A stretch of 37,768 nt of DNA from Desulfobacula sp. (GCA_013792075.1 VMSR01000183.1:1-37768); one strand, 5' to 3'; counted from the first letter of the stretch, positions 1 to 7,530 are shown. Numbers and translations: made by a program. Notes: generated from the sequence alone by a model not told the origin.

Positions 1-368
1 GCCTGGGTGCTTAAATGAATATCAATATGGGGAATGATCTCGCGTGCCAAGAGGATAATGCCGGGGTCTGATATGATAATTGCGTCTGGCCGGAGCTGAC
101 CCACCTTTTCCAGATAGGCTTTGATTTGAAGTTGTTCATGGTTCCTTGAATAAATATTGCAGGCCAGATAAACCTTTACATTGGCAGCATGGGCCAGATG
201 GATTGCCTTTGCCAACTCGGAATCCGTGAAATTCCCTGAAAAATTTCTAAGACTAAAGTCTTTTCCGGCAAGATAAACGGCATCTGCACCGTAATGAATT
301 GCAATTTCAAGTTTTTCAAAGTTTCCGGCCGGGGCGAGCAGTTCTGGTTTATTTTTTTTCTCTGGCAT
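1..368 (-). CDS. Peptidase U32 family protein, N-terminal part (cut by window edge)
   Basis: Reading the minus strand from the ATG at 368 gives about 122 residues that start MPEKKNKPELLAPAG and continue to the window edge without a stop. PELLAPAGNFEKL, YGADAVYLAGKDFSLR and the final DIHLSTQ are the hallmark N-terminal barrel motifs of the U32 'collagenase-like' family. Members of that family act in tRNA or 23S rRNA hydroxylation (TrhP, RlhA) or ubiquinone synthesis (UbiU/V), so proteolysis should not be assumed. Which subgroup this is cannot be told from the N-terminus. The start lies only 16 nt behind the CCA end of a tRNA-Arg on the same strand, and no Shine-Dalgarno sequence is visible in that gap. 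The family assignment is firm; the exact role is open. Confidence 0.9.
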   Translation of the reverse strand, partial: MPEKKNKPELLAPAGNFEKLEIAIHYGADAVYLAGKDFSLRNFSGNFTDSELAKAIHLAHAANVKVYLACNIYSRNHEQLQIKAYLEKVGQLRPDAIIISDPGIILLAREIIPHIDIHLSTQ

Positions 369-384
369 ATTTTTTTTGGAGTTG

Positions 385-459
385 TGGTGCCCCCGGCAAG
401 AATCGAACTTGCGCACATGGATTAGGAATCCAATGCTCTATCCACTGAGCTACGGGGGC
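385..459 (-). tRNA. tRNA-Arg(CCU)
   Basis: The minus strand folds as a cloverleaf. The acceptor stem GCCCCCG/CGGGGGC is perfect, the D stem is GCTC/GAGC, the anticodon loop is TTCCTAA with anticodon CCT, and the T arm is GCAAG-TTCGATT-CTTGC. The discriminator is A and CCA is encoded. It decodes AGG. The outermost anticodon-stem pair looks like U-U, a small irregularity. It sits 5 nt behind the transglycosylase stop codon and 16 nt before the U32 gene, all on one strand, so co-transcription is likely. Confidence 0.95.
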
Positions 460-464
460 ATATT

Positions 465-2027
465 TTATTCTATTATGAGTTTTTGTCCGGGGAAGATCTT
501 ACTACTTTTATCAAGATGATTCAAGGATAGAAGTCTATTCAGACTCATATTATGTCGTTTCGCAATTAACAAAGGATTATCCCCGGATCTTACCCTATAG
601 GTGGCAGTCGTTCTTTTTGATTCCGCCTGACGGCTGGTTGCTATATTGATGGTTTGTCCGATGTGCAAAGTTGTATTTGGCAATTTGTTATTGAGCATAA
701 TCTGTCTGGGGGTTGTGGAAAACCGGTTGGCGATGATCCATAAATTATCACCGCGTATTACCTTATAGGAGATCGGTTTTTTAGATTTGAGCGTATCTGT
801 TTTTTTTGCCATGGCAATATCATTGTTACTGTCATATTGACGGCTTGGTATTTTTAAGACCTTCCCTGCAAAAATTGTATGGGTTTTGGTGATAGTGTTG
901 GCACGGGATATTGCATTTATAGAGGTTTTGTATTTTTTTGCGATACTGGACATGGTTTCCCCGGTTTTGACCCGGTGATATACATATAGTGCTGGTGGCG
1001 AATAGGTTGTTTTGATATTGTCTATCTTGCTCAGAAAATTGGCAGTTTTTTCTTTGGGTATTTTCAGGAAATAGGTTTCAGGCGGCAGTAGACCATGCCG
1101 TAATTCCGGGTTTAATTGTGTCAGCAATTGGGTGTCCGCACCAATTGCAGTGGCAATATCTTTTAACCGTACTTGTTTCTTGACTTCAAAAGATTCATAT
1201 TCTATGGGAGATAGGGGGTTTTCCAGTTGTATATTATACTTTTCAAGGTTGTTTACAATGTGGACGGTTGCTAAAAAGCGGGGAACGTAACGGGCGGTTT
1301 CCCGGGGAAGATTCTGGTATAGATCCCAGAAATTATCCAGATAGTTTATTTTTTGGCGGCGAATGGTTTTTAGAACCCGGCCTTCACCGCAATTGTATGA
1401 TGCCAGGGCAGTTGTCCAGTCGCCAAAAAGGTTGTGAAGCTCTTTTAGATACGCTATGGCGGCCAGGGTTGACTTTTCGGGGTCCATTCGTTCGTCAATA
1501 TAATGATTTCTGCTGAGTCCGAATTTATGGCCGGTGGAGGGTATGAACTGCCACAATCCAAGTGCTCTGGCAGAAGAAAGGGCGCGCAGCTTATATCCAC
1601 TTTCAATGAGTGGCAGCCAGGAGATCTCTTCAGGTAGCCCTGCTTTTTTTAATTCTTGTACAATAAAAGGCCGATATCGACTTGCCCGCTCCAGGGATTG
1701 GATAAAAAACTTCCGCTCAGGACCGGTCAGCTGTTTGATCTCTGCCTTAACATGATCATTCATTGTTATGGGGATTGCTTCATATTGGCCTGTTACAACA
1801 ATTTGCCGGGATGCATAAATTTCAAGGATCCGTTTTGAAATCAAATACCGAACATCTTCTTTTTGCTGGCTTAGCTCAGAGAAGGTGTTGTGGTCAACTT
1901 CGAGTATTAGGGAATATGCGTCGTCAAGGTTGTTAAGTGCTTCATCAAGGTCGCCTTCCTCCCACAATTCCTGTGCATGGCTGCAAAGTTCAAGCGCCTG
2001 GTCGATCTTTGCCTGAACGGCCTCCAT
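465..2027 (-). CDS. mltD: MltD-like membrane-bound lytic murein transglycosylase with three LysM repeats
   Basis: The 520-residue intact frame has a GH23 lytic transglycosylase domain at about residues 105-260. The putative catalytic Glu is in WLPLIESGYK, followed by SSARALGLWQFIPSTG and the ASYNCGEGRV motif. Three LysM peptidoglycan-binding repeats follow at about 349-392, 421-463 and 476-520, each with the xGDxxxxIAxx pattern. The enzyme would cleave the glycan strand and leave 1,6-anhydro-muramyl ends, working in the periplasm during wall turnover. Family members are lipoproteins, but this frame begins at MEAVQAK without a signal peptide or a good ribosome binding site. The missing part lies just upstream in frame: a lipobox LTASC with Cys at 2211-2213. 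The start codon at 2264-2266 is one frame off (see the separate entry). The true product is probably the longer lipoprotein. Confidence 0.9.
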   Translation of the reverse strand: MEAVQAKIDQALELCSHAQELWEEGDLDEALNNLDDAYSLILEVDHNTFSELSQQKEDVRYLISKRILEIYASRQIVVTGQYEAIPITMNDHVKAEIKQLTGPERKFFIQSLERASRYRPFIVQELKKAGLPEEISWLPLIESGYKLRALSSARALGLWQFIPSTGHKFGLSRNHYIDERMDPEKSTLAAIAYLKELHNLFGDWTTALASYNCGEGRVLKTIRRQKINYLDNFWDLYQNLPRETARYVPRFLATVHIVNNLEKYNIQLENPLSPIEYESFEVKKQVRLKDIATAIGADTQLLTQLNPELRHGLLPPETYFLKIPKEKTANFLSKIDNIKTTYSPPALYVYHRVKTGETMSSIAKKYKTSINAISRANTITKTHTIFAGKVLKIPSRQYDSNNDIAMAKKTDTLKSKKPISYKVIRGDNLWIIANRFSTTPRQIMLNNKLPNTTLHIGQTINIATSRQAESKRTTATYRVRSGDNPLLIAKRHNMSLNRLLSLNHLDKSSKIFPGQKLIIE

Positions 2028-2266
2028 AGACTTAAGATCTCTTGGAGTTGAGAGGGTGTCATTTGATTGGTATTTTTTTTGGGGGTCGTAGGACCTGATC
2101 TGTTTTTGAAAATCATTTCCCTTTTCTATTTCTGCGGTGTTGCCATCCTGTTCTGATTGGTTCAGTTCATCTGAATGAACAGGTTTGATAGAATTTACGT
2201 GGGTCTGCTGGCAACTTGCCGTTAAAAAACGATAACTAAAATAAGGCCCATTCGTTTGAAAGTCAT
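2028..2266 (-). other. Displaced 5' end of the transglycosylase gene: lipoprotein signal peptide split by a T6 tract
   Basis: On the minus strand, TTTAGGAGAAGA precedes an ATG at 2266-2264 and gives MTFKRMGLILVIVF, then TAA. Shifted by one base, the next codons read LTASCQQTHVNS and stay open, with no stop, into the transglycosylase at 2027. Joining both frames makes a textbook lipoprotein signal peptide: basic start, hydrophobic core, and a lipobox LTAS|C with Cys at 2211-2213. The break falls in a run of six T (six A on the plus strand, 2224-2229); seven would restore the frame. This is therefore a real mutation, a phase-variable tract, or a base-calling error. The stretch after the lipobox is a hydrophilic linker typical of outer-membrane lipoproteins. 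Confidence 0.8.
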
Positions 2267-2601
2267 TCTTCTCCTAAACTAAAATTATACGTGTTATTAT
2301 GCCAGCTTAATTAATAGATTCCACTGGCCTTGTCAATAGAATCAGCGTGTTTTTAGGTAAGGAAGGTTATTTTGAAGTGATGACAATGGGAAACAAAAAA
2401 AATATCTTGTTAAGCCAAAGCGTTTGGTATATAGTAAAAAAATTGTCCGAGTACTGGCGATTGAATTATTATTTTCCGTTGGGATCCATTTGGGTCCGGG
2501 GGAGAGGTACTGAAAATAGAGTATATTGGGGTAAATCAAAGGATTTTGGCTATCTCTTTCGGTTAATCGAAAAGAATTACTTGGATGGTCCAAAATAATG
2601 C
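2267..2601. other. Divergent intergenic region, no supported gene
   Basis: This region separates the minus-strand transglycosylase from the plus-strand tRNA/tuf block. A perfect -10-like TATAAT for the minus strand lies at 2284-2289, about 18 nt from the transglycosylase start, but it lacks a convincing -35 at 16-18 nt. A perfect TTGACA at 2331-2336 (minus strand) is too far away to pair with it. Overlapping reading frames of about 83 codons exist on both strands. Neither has a recognisable motif or a ribosome binding site. I see nothing else here. Confidence 0.5.
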
Positions 2602-2630
2602 TTGATAAACTTGAAATGCTCTGATATATT
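2602..2630 (+). promoter_or_regulatory. Sigma-70-type promoter of the tRNA-tuf operon
   Basis: TTGATA (2602-2607) and TATATT (2625-2630) are separated by exactly 17 bp, each 5/6 to consensus. The tRNA-Thr starts 48 nt after the -10. The sequence right after the -10 is CTGCCGG, a GC-rich discriminator like those of stringently controlled stable-RNA promoters. This is the most likely start of the long plus-strand block. Confidence 0.7.
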
Positions 2631-2678
2631 CTGCCGGTCTTTTTGAAGTGGCAAAAGTTGCCGCAAATTAAAGGATAA

Positions 2679-2754
2679 GCCGATATAGCTCAGTAGGTAG
2701 AGCATCTCACTTGTAATGAGAATGTCCTCCGTTCGATTCGGGGTATCGGCTCCA
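2679..2754 (+). tRNA. tRNA-Thr(UGU)
   Basis: Cloverleaf with acceptor GCCGATA/TATCGGC, anticodon stem TCTCA/TGAGA and loop CTTGTAA (anticodon TGT), a TTCGATT T loop, and encoded CCA. It reads ACA and related Thr codons. It is the first of a four-tRNA cluster in the same order (Thr-Tyr-Gly-Thr before tuf) as the E. coli thrU-tyrU-glyT-thrT-tufB operon. Confidence 0.97.
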
Positions 2755-2763
2755 GAATGCTTT

Positions 2764-2848
2764 GGTGGGGTTCCCGAGTGGTCAAAGGGATCAGACTGTA
2801 AATCTGACGGCTCAGCCTTCGGAGGTTCAAATCCTCCCCCCACCACCA
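2764..2848 (+). tRNA. tRNA-Tyr(GUA)
   Basis: A class II tRNA with a long variable arm. Acceptor GGTGGGG/CCCCACC, anticodon loop CTGTAAA (anticodon GTA), extra arm around GACGGCTCAGCCTTC, T arm GGAGG-TTCAAAT-CCTCC, and encoded CCA. It is 9 nt behind tRNA-Thr(UGU), so processing from a common transcript is expected. Confidence 0.97.
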
Positions 2849-2931
2849 AAAGTGTTGTGTAGGAGATCTTAAGTGTGAGTGGATCGTTACTACATAGTCG
2901 GTTTTTGGTTAATTGGCTATATAAATGATTA

Positions 2932-3007
2932 GCGGGAGTAGCTCAGTTGGTAGAGCTTCAGCCTTCCAAGCTGAATGTCGCGAGTTCGAACCTCGTCTCC
3001 CGCTCCA
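2932..3007 (+). tRNA. tRNA-Gly(UCC)
   Basis: Acceptor GCGGGAG/CTCCCGC, anticodon stem TCAGC/GCTGA with loop CTTCCAA (anticodon TCC), a TTCGAAC T loop, and encoded CCA. It decodes GGA and GGG. It is third in the Thr-Tyr-Gly-Thr cluster. The 83-nt gap before it is the longest inside the cluster and shows no clear element. Confidence 0.97.
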
Positions 3008-3058
3008 TGCGCAAGTTCTCTTAGATGCTTAATTTTGTTAATTTGAATCGCCTGAGAA

Positions 3059-3135
3059 GCCCATGTAGCTCAGTTGGTAGAGCGCTTCCTTGGTAAGGAA
3101 GAGGTTCACCAGTTCGACTCTGGTCATGGGCTCCA
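3059..3135 (+). tRNA. tRNA-Thr(GGU)
   Basis: Acceptor GCCCATG/CATGGGC, anticodon stem CTTCC/GGAAG with loop TTGGTAA (anticodon GGT), a TTCGACT T loop, and encoded CCA. It decodes ACC and ACU. It ends 26 nt before the tuf start codon, and the tuf ribosome binding site lies directly behind its 3' end. Confidence 0.97.
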
Positions 3136-3161
3136 CAACAACGGCAGGAGGAATTAAGAAG

Positions 3162-4355
3162 ATGGCTAAGGAAAAATTTAAGCGGAACAAGCCACACGTG
3201 AACATTGGTACGATCGGCCATATTGATCATGGAAAGACCACGCTTACGGCTGCAATTACCAAGCACGCTGCCCTAAAGGGGCATGGTACTTTTATTCCGT
3301 TTGATGAGATTGACAAGGCCCCGGAAGAAAGGGAACGCGGTATTACCATTGCAACTGCCCATGTGGAGTATGAGACCGATAACCGTCATTACGCACATGT
3401 GGATTGCCCCGGTCATGCGGATTATATCAAAAACATGATCACGGGGGCGGCCCAGATGGATGGCGCCATATTGGTTGTCAGTGCCGATGACGGTCCCATG
3501 CCCCAGACAAGGGAGCATATTCTTCTTGCCCGGCAGGTGGGTGTGCCCTCGATTGTTGTCTTTTTGAACAAATGCGACATGGTTGATGATGAAGAGTTGA
3601 TTGAGCTTGTTGAGATGGAGCTTCAGGAGCTTTTGGATACTTACGAGTTTCCGGGAGACGAGACACCCATTATCAGAGGGTCTGCTTTGAGGGCCTTGGA
3701 AAGTGATGATGTGGACAGTGTTGAGGCAAAGCCGATCTTTGAACTGCTTGATGTGTTGGATTCCTATGTTCCTGAGCCGGAAAGGGATATGGACAAGCCA
3801 TTTCTTATGCCCGTCGAAGATGTGTTTAGTATCTCCGGCCGGGGGACTGTTGTGACCGGCAGGATTGATCGTGGTATCATCAAGACCAGCGAGGAAATTG
3901 AGATAGTCGGCATCCGAGAGACGATTAAGACGGTATGTACCGGTGTTGAGATGTTTAGAAAATTATTGGATGAAGGTCAGGCGGGTGACAATGTCGGGCT
4001 TTTGCTTCGCGGGACCAAAAGAGACCAGGTGGAAAGAGGTCAGGTGGTTGCCAAGCCCGGAACCATTACGCCCCATACAAAATTTAAAGCAGAGATGTAT
4101 GCACTGAGCAAGGAAGAAGGCGGTCGTCATACGCCATTTTTCAGTGGATACAGACCTCAGTTCTTTTTTAGAACCACGGATGTTACAGGCGTTTTGACGC
4201 TTGAAGAGGGTGTGGAAATGATCATGCCTGGCGATAATGCAACCATCAATGTTGAGCTGATAGCGCCCATTGCAATGGAAAAAGAACTCCGTTTTGCAAT
4301 CAGGGAAGGCGGCCGTACGGTCGGTGCCGGTGTTATCGGTGAAATTGTTGAATAA
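3162..4355 (+). CDS. tuf: Elongation factor Tu (first copy)
   Basis: 397 residues. This GTPase carries aminoacyl-tRNA to the ribosomal A site. The G-domain motifs are all present: GHIDHGKT (P loop), DCPGHADY (G3) and NKCDMVDD (G4). They are followed by the two beta-barrel domains and the usual end [10 protein letters not shown]. The start at 3162 ([14 protein letters not shown]) has AGGAGG nearby and matches the second copy at 17588. An upstream in-frame extension would run through the tRNA-Thr and is not credible. It follows the tRNA cluster as tufB does in E. coli. The protein differs from the second copy at only a few positions, mostly in residues 39-44 and 175-195. Confidence 0.98.
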   Translation: MAKEKFKRNKPHVNIGTIGHIDHGKTTLTAAITKHAALKGHGTFIPFDEIDKAPEERERGITIATAHVEYETDNRHYAHVDCPGHADYIKNMITGAAQMDGAILVVSADDGPMPQTREHILLARQVGVPSIVVFLNKCDMVDDEELIELVEMELQELLDTYEFPGDETPIIRGSALRALESDDVDSVEAKPIFELLDVLDSYVPEPERDMDKPFLMPVEDVFSISGRGTVVTGRIDRGIIKTSEEIEIVGIRETIKTVCTGVEMFRKLLDEGQAGDNVGLLLRGTKRDQVERGQVVAKPGTITPHTKFKAEMYALSKEEGGRHTPFFSGYRPQFFFRTTDVTGVLTLEEGVEMIMPGDNATINVELIAPIAMEKELRFAIREGGRTVGAGVIGEIVE

Positions 4356-4373
4356 ACACCAAGGGGTTAAATA

Positions 4374-4532
4374 GTGGATAGAGTACTTATTGCTCTTGCA
4401 TGTGAAGACTGCAAGAGGCGGAATTATACGACTACAAAGAACAAGCGGAAGACTCCGGATAAAATTGAGTTTAAAAAATACTGCAAGTTCTGCAATAAGC
4501 ATGTAGTGCATAAAGAAACTAAAATAAAATAA
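4374..4532 (+). CDS. rpmG: 50S ribosomal protein L33 (zinc-binding form)
   Basis: A 52-residue product starting at a GTG codon (4374): [20 protein letters not shown] and so on. Cys10/Cys13 and Cys37/Cys40 form the zinc ribbon of the 'C+' L33 type. The length and the NYTTTKNK motif are typical of L33, which sits near the ribosomal E site. It lies 18 nt behind tuf and 11 nt before tRNA-Trp, the common tuf-rpmG-trnW-secE order. The Shine-Dalgarno is AAGGGG about 8 nt upstream. Confidence 0.95.
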   Translation: MDRVLIALACEDCKRRNYTTTKNKRKTPDKIEFKKYCKFCNKHVVHKETKIK

Positions 4533-4543
4533 TTTAAGTTTGA

Positions 4544-4620
4544 AGGTCAGTAGCTCCAATTGGTAGAGCACCGGACTCCAAATCCGGCGGTTGTGGGTTC
4601 GACTCCCTCCTGACCTGCCA
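4544..4620 (+). tRNA. tRNA-Trp(CCA)
   Basis: Acceptor AGGTCAG/CTGACCT, anticodon stem CCGGA/TCCGG with loop CTCCAAA (anticodon CCA), a TTCGACT T loop, discriminator G, and encoded CCA end. It is embedded between rpmG and secE, a conserved arrangement in many bacteria. Confidence 0.97.
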
Positions 4621-4680
4621 AATTTTATAATGATTCGTTTCTGCTGTTTGGGCGGAAATGAATGCAGCTCTGGGAGTTAT

Positions 4681-5043
4681 ATGTCACGGTTACAGAAAAA
4701 AAAGCTTTTTGGTGAAAAGAAAAAGAGGATGGTTGATCCGGAAGAAAAAACGGATGCAGGCGTTAATTTTTCTGGGCCCAAGCCTGCTGCACTTACGGGA
4801 CTGCAAAAACAAAAACAGGAAAAAGCCATGGTTGAGGTAAAACCCGGCCCTGGGAATTTTTTCCAACGAGCAGTCGAGTTTTTCAGGGAAGTTAAAGTCG
4901 AATTGAAAAAAGTTACCTGGCCGACGCGCAAACAGACGACCGGAACAACCATTGTGGTTATCATATTTGTTTTTGTTGTGGCGGCTTTTCTTGGACTTTT
5001 CGATTATAGCCTTTCCAAGCTTGTTCAGGTTGTCCTTACATAG
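4681..5043 (+). CDS. secE: Preprotein translocase subunit SecE
   Basis: 120 residues from the ATG at 4681. The C-terminal part carries the conserved SecE region FFREVKVELKKVTWPTRKQT followed by one transmembrane helix (about residues 85-112). It would clamp SecY in the inner-membrane translocon. The roughly 60-residue N-terminal part is highly charged (Lys/Glu rich, KKKRMVDPEEK) and not hydrophobic. It is therefore a soluble extension on the single-TM SecE type, not the three-TM E. coli type. Start choice: GGGAG precedes 4681. An in-frame ATG at 4630 would add a Cys-rich segment overlapping sequence just behind tRNA-Trp and has no good ribosome binding site. Confidence 0.93.
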   Translation: MSRLQKKKLFGEKKKRMVDPEEKTDAGVNFSGPKPAALTGLQKQKQEKAMVEVKPGPGNFFQRAVEFFREVKVELKKVTWPTRKQTTGTTIVVIIFVFVVAAFLGLFDYSLSKLVQVVLT

Positions 5044-5058
5044 ATTAAGGGAAATAGC

Positions 5059-5589
5059 ATGTCTCTAAAATGGTACGTGGTCCATGTGTACTCAGGCCAT
5101 GAGCAAAAAGTAAAAGTAGCGCTGGAAGAAAAAATTGCTGCGTCTAAGTATCCTGAAAAGTTTGGTGATATTCTCATTCCAACCGAGAATGTGGTCGAGT
5201 TGGTGGATGGGAAAAGGCGGGAATCTTCACGCAAATTTTATCCCGGATATATATTGGTGCGCATGTATCTTGACAACGAGACATGGCATATTGTCAGCTC
5301 CACTGCAAAGGTGACCGGGTTTCTGGGTGGGAAGAACAAGCCCGCCCCCATTAGTGAAAAAGAAGCCCAGAGTATCATTGATAAAATGCAGCAGGGCAAA
5401 GACAAACCCCAGCCAAAATTCTTTTTTGAGCCGGGTGATGAAGTTAGGGTAGTGGACGGTCCATTTTCTAATTTCAATGGTACGGTTGAGGATGTGTCTC
5501 CGGACAAGGAAAAAGTCAAGGTGCTGGTCAGTATTTTTGGAAGGGCAACACCGGTTGAGCTGAATTTTATACAGGTTTCCAAAGTCTAA
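5059..5589 (+). CDS. nusG: Transcription termination/antitermination factor NusG
   Basis: 176 residues. The N-terminal NGN domain starts MSLKWYVVHVYSGHEQKVK and includes the PGYILVRM motif, which contacts the beta' clamp of RNA polymerase. The C-terminal KOW domain (about residues 125-176) holds VRVVDGPFSNFNGTVEDV, which binds Rho or ribosomal S10. The length matches the family. It lies 15 nt behind secE, the universal secE-nusG pair, and precedes the L11 operon. Confidence 0.97.
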   Translation: MSLKWYVVHVYSGHEQKVKVALEEKIAASKYPEKFGDILIPTENVVELVDGKRRESSRKFYPGYILVRMYLDNETWHIVSSTAKVTGFLGGKNKPAPISEKEAQSIIDKMQQGKDKPQPKFFFEPGDEVRVVDGPFSNFNGTVEDVSPDKEKVKVLVSIFGRATPVELNFIQVSKV

Positions 5590-5603
5590 ATTGGTTTTAT
5601 AAT
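5576..5603 (+). promoter_or_regulatory. Candidate promoter before the L11 operon
   Basis: A perfect -10 TATAAT lies at 5598-5603 in the short nusG-rplK gap. The best -35 is TTTCCA (5576-5581) at 16 bp spacing, overlapping the end of nusG. E. coli also has a separate L11-operon promoter at this place. The -35 is weak (4/6), so this is only a candidate. Confidence 0.4.
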
Positions 5604-5626
5604 AGCGAGTTTCAGGAGTATTTAAA

Positions 5627-6049
5627 ATGGCAAAAAAAGTAATGACACAAATAAAGCTTCAGGTTCCAGCAGGGAAGGCCAATCCATCGCCTCCAATTGG
5701 ACCTGCCCTGGGTCAGCATGGGGTCAATATCATGGATTTCTGTAAGGCTTTCAACGCTAGGACGGCCAATGATGCAGGGTCTATCATTCCCGTTGTCATC
5801 ACCGTGTATCAGGATAGATCGTTCAGCTTTATTACCAAAACGCCACCTGCATCAAGATTGTTATTGGCTGCAGCAAAGTTAACAAAGGGATCCAGTGAAC
5901 CAAACCGGAACAAGGTTGGAAAGGTTACTCAGGATCAGGTTGTAGCCATTGCAGAGTTAAAAAGAGAAGATCTAAACGCCTCAGATATAGATGCCGCTGT
6001 GAAGATTATTGCAGGCACCGCAAGAAGTATGGGGATAGAAGTAGTTTAA
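5627..6049 (+). CDS. rplK: 50S ribosomal protein L11
   Basis: 140 residues, full length. The N-terminal domain has [27 protein letters not shown], the thiostrepton-region proline-rich motif. The C-terminal rRNA-binding domain has [11 protein letters not shown] at the end. L11 binds the GTPase-associated centre of 23S rRNA and is needed for RelA sensing of uncharged tRNA. The ribosome binding site is CAGGAG, 8-9 nt before ATG. It is followed after 24 nt by rplA, the normal L11-L1 pair. Confidence 0.97.
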   Translation: MAKKVMTQIKLQVPAGKANPSPPIGPALGQHGVNIMDFCKAFNARTANDAGSIIPVVITVYQDRSFSFITKTPPASRLLLAAAKLTKGSSEPNRNKVGKVTQDQVVAIAELKREDLNASDIDAAVKIIAGTARSMGIEVV

Positions 6050-6073
6050 CTTTAAGTAAAAGAGTGATGAAAA

Positions 6074-6765
6074 ATGCCAAAGCGGAGTAAAAAACAAATA
6101 GAAGCACAACAAAAGGTCGATAGAACTACCCAGTACGGTCCACTGGACGCCTTGGAACTCGCGGTATCTTCAAGTTATGTCAAATTTGATGAGACTGTTG
6201 ATGTGGCCGTGAGATTGGGCGTTGATCCGCGGCATGCCGATCAGATGGTTCGCGGGACTGTCGTGCTTCCCAATGGACTGGGTAAGGAAGTAAAGGTTCT
6301 TGTATTTGCCAAGGGTGAAAAGGAAAAAGAAGCCCTTGATGCTGGTGCAGATTTCATAGCCACCGACGAGGTCCTGGAAAAAATTAAAGACGGATGGTTT
6401 GGATTTGATAAAGCCATTGCCACACCTGACATGATGGGCGCTGTGGGTAAACTTGGTAGGGTTCTTGACCAAGAGGATTGATGCCAAATGCAAAAACCGG
6501 TACGGTTACCTTTGAGCTTGCAAAGGCGATTGAGGAACTTAAAGCCGGAAAGATCGATTTTCGGGTTGAAAAAGCCGGTATCGTCCATGTGCCTGTGGGA
6601 AAAATTTCTTTTGGAGCAGAAAAACTTGCCGAAAATGTAAAAGCATTTCTGGACAAGATTCTGGCCCTAAGACCTGCTTCAAGTAAGGGTGTATACGTTA
6701 AAACAATTACCATTTCTTCAACAATGGGTCCTGGCATTAAAGTTGATCCTCTGTTGATAAAATAG
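6074..6765 (+). pseudogene. rplA: 50S ribosomal protein L1, split by a one-base frameshift
   Basis: Two adjacent frames together make a complete L1 of about 230 residues. The first (6074-6481, 135 codons) gives [12 protein letters not shown]... up to KLGRVL and then DQED-stop. The second (in frame from 6478, first ATG at 6481, to 6765) starts [11 protein letters not shown]. The conserved family motif is VLGPRGLMPN. Inserting one G next to 6467 restores exactly [14 protein letters not shown], so one base is missing there. The stop and the downstream ATG overlap (TGATG at 6479-6483), with AGAGG just before. Translation of the second half by coupling is thus possible, giving a two-piece L1. L1 binds the mobile stalk of 23S rRNA and represses its own operon. 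It could be a true mutation or a sequencing error. Confidence 0.9.
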
Positions 6766-6782
6766 TTGATAAAATAAAATAC

Positions 6783-6875
6783 TTATTGACCTGATACGTA
6801 TTTTAAATACCTGTCCCAGACAGTAGGTGCGTCTTTATGATGCATAATCGGATTTGCCGGCCTGCCGAGATAGAA
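6783..6875 (+). ncRNA. Ribosomal protein L10 leader RNA
   Basis: The rplA-rplJ gap holds the conserved L10-leader signature: CAGACAGTAGGTG at 6817-6829, with the partner strand CCTGCCGAG at 6861-6869. Between them is a small hairpin arm (CGG-ATTT-GCCG). In known examples the L10(L12)4 complex binds this RNA and shuts down rplJ-rplL translation. The position directly before rplJ fits. The boundaries given are approximate. Confidence 0.8.
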
Positions 6876-6943
6876 AATAAATTTTTGTTTTGGTCTAGTT
6901 GGCACCTTCGTAAATTTAATTAATGGAAGGAGGTGTATGTAAA

Positions 6944-7468
6944 TTGCTGAATATTTCTCAAAAAAAAGAAGTGGTCGAAAGACTTTCAACGCAACTGGCA
7001 GGCGCTGAAATCACAATACTTGTAGATTATAAGGGTCTGGACGTATTGAAGATGACAGAGCTTCGGGCTAAGCTGAGGGAAGCGGGAGTTCAGATTGAGG
7101 TCGTAAAGAACACTCTTTTAACCAGGGCTTGCCAAGGTTCTGATTCTGCTCTCATGAAGCACCTGTACAAGGGGCCGAATGCGATTATCATTTCTGCAAC
7201 AGATCCGGTAGCTCCGGCAAAAATACTGGTGGATTTTGCAAAAGATAATGAAAAGCTTGAAATTAAAGCAGGTGCTCTTTCGGGTAAACTTCTCAGTGCA
7301 GAAGAAATTTCCCAATTGGCAAAAATGCCGTCCAAAGAAGAGCTTCTTGCCAAACTCGTTCGTACGCTCAATGCGGTTCCAACTTCATTTGTCACCGTGA
7401 TATCCGGCGTTCCAAGAGCTTTTGTCAACGTGCTGAATGCAATTAAAGATCAAAAAGAAGCAGCGTAA
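6944..7468 (+). CDS. rplJ: 50S ribosomal protein L10
   Basis: 174 residues from the TTG at 6944 (MLNISQKKEVVERL). L10 is the base of the L7/L12 stalk, bound to 23S rRNA near L11. Family motifs seen are VDYKGLDVLKMTELRAKLREAG and VVKNTLLTRA in the N-terminal rRNA-binding domain, and the C-terminal helix that binds L12 dimers. Start choice: a strong AGGAGGTG (6928-6935) is 8 nt before the TTG. An in-frame ATG at 6923 would start inside the upstream edge of that Shine-Dalgarno and add seven unlikely residues. It is preceded by the L10 leader and followed by rplL after 62 nt. Confidence 0.95.
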   Translation: MLNISQKKEVVERLSTQLAGAEITILVDYKGLDVLKMTELRAKLREAGVQIEVVKNTLLTRACQGSDSALMKHLYKGPNAIIISATDPVAPAKILVDFAKDNEKLEIKAGALSGKLLSAEEISQLAKMPSKEELLAKLVRTLNAVPTSFVTVISGVPRAFVNVLNAIKDQKEAA

Positions 7469-7530
7469 CCAAACCAAATTAATTTATTATTTAAAATTAC
7501 ATTTTAGAAGTGTCAATTTAGGAGAAAAAA

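Noticed and set aside
2222-2232. Programmed -1 frameshift at the T6 run of the transglycosylase gene
   Set aside because: The zero-frame codons GTT TTT TAA do not form the classical X XXY YYZ slippery heptamer, and no downstream pseudoknot is evident. Tract-length variation or a base error is simpler.
2347-2598. An 83-codon plus-strand frame (GTG start) with a minus-strand counterpart
   Set aside because: No ribosome binding site and no recognisable motif; both strands are open, as expected by chance in AT-rich DNA. It ends just before the tRNA promoter.
3963-4571. A 202-codon minus-strand frame over the end of tuf
   Set aside because: Antisense shadow of tuf and rpmG; a similar shadow (18122-18964) appears under the second tuf copy.
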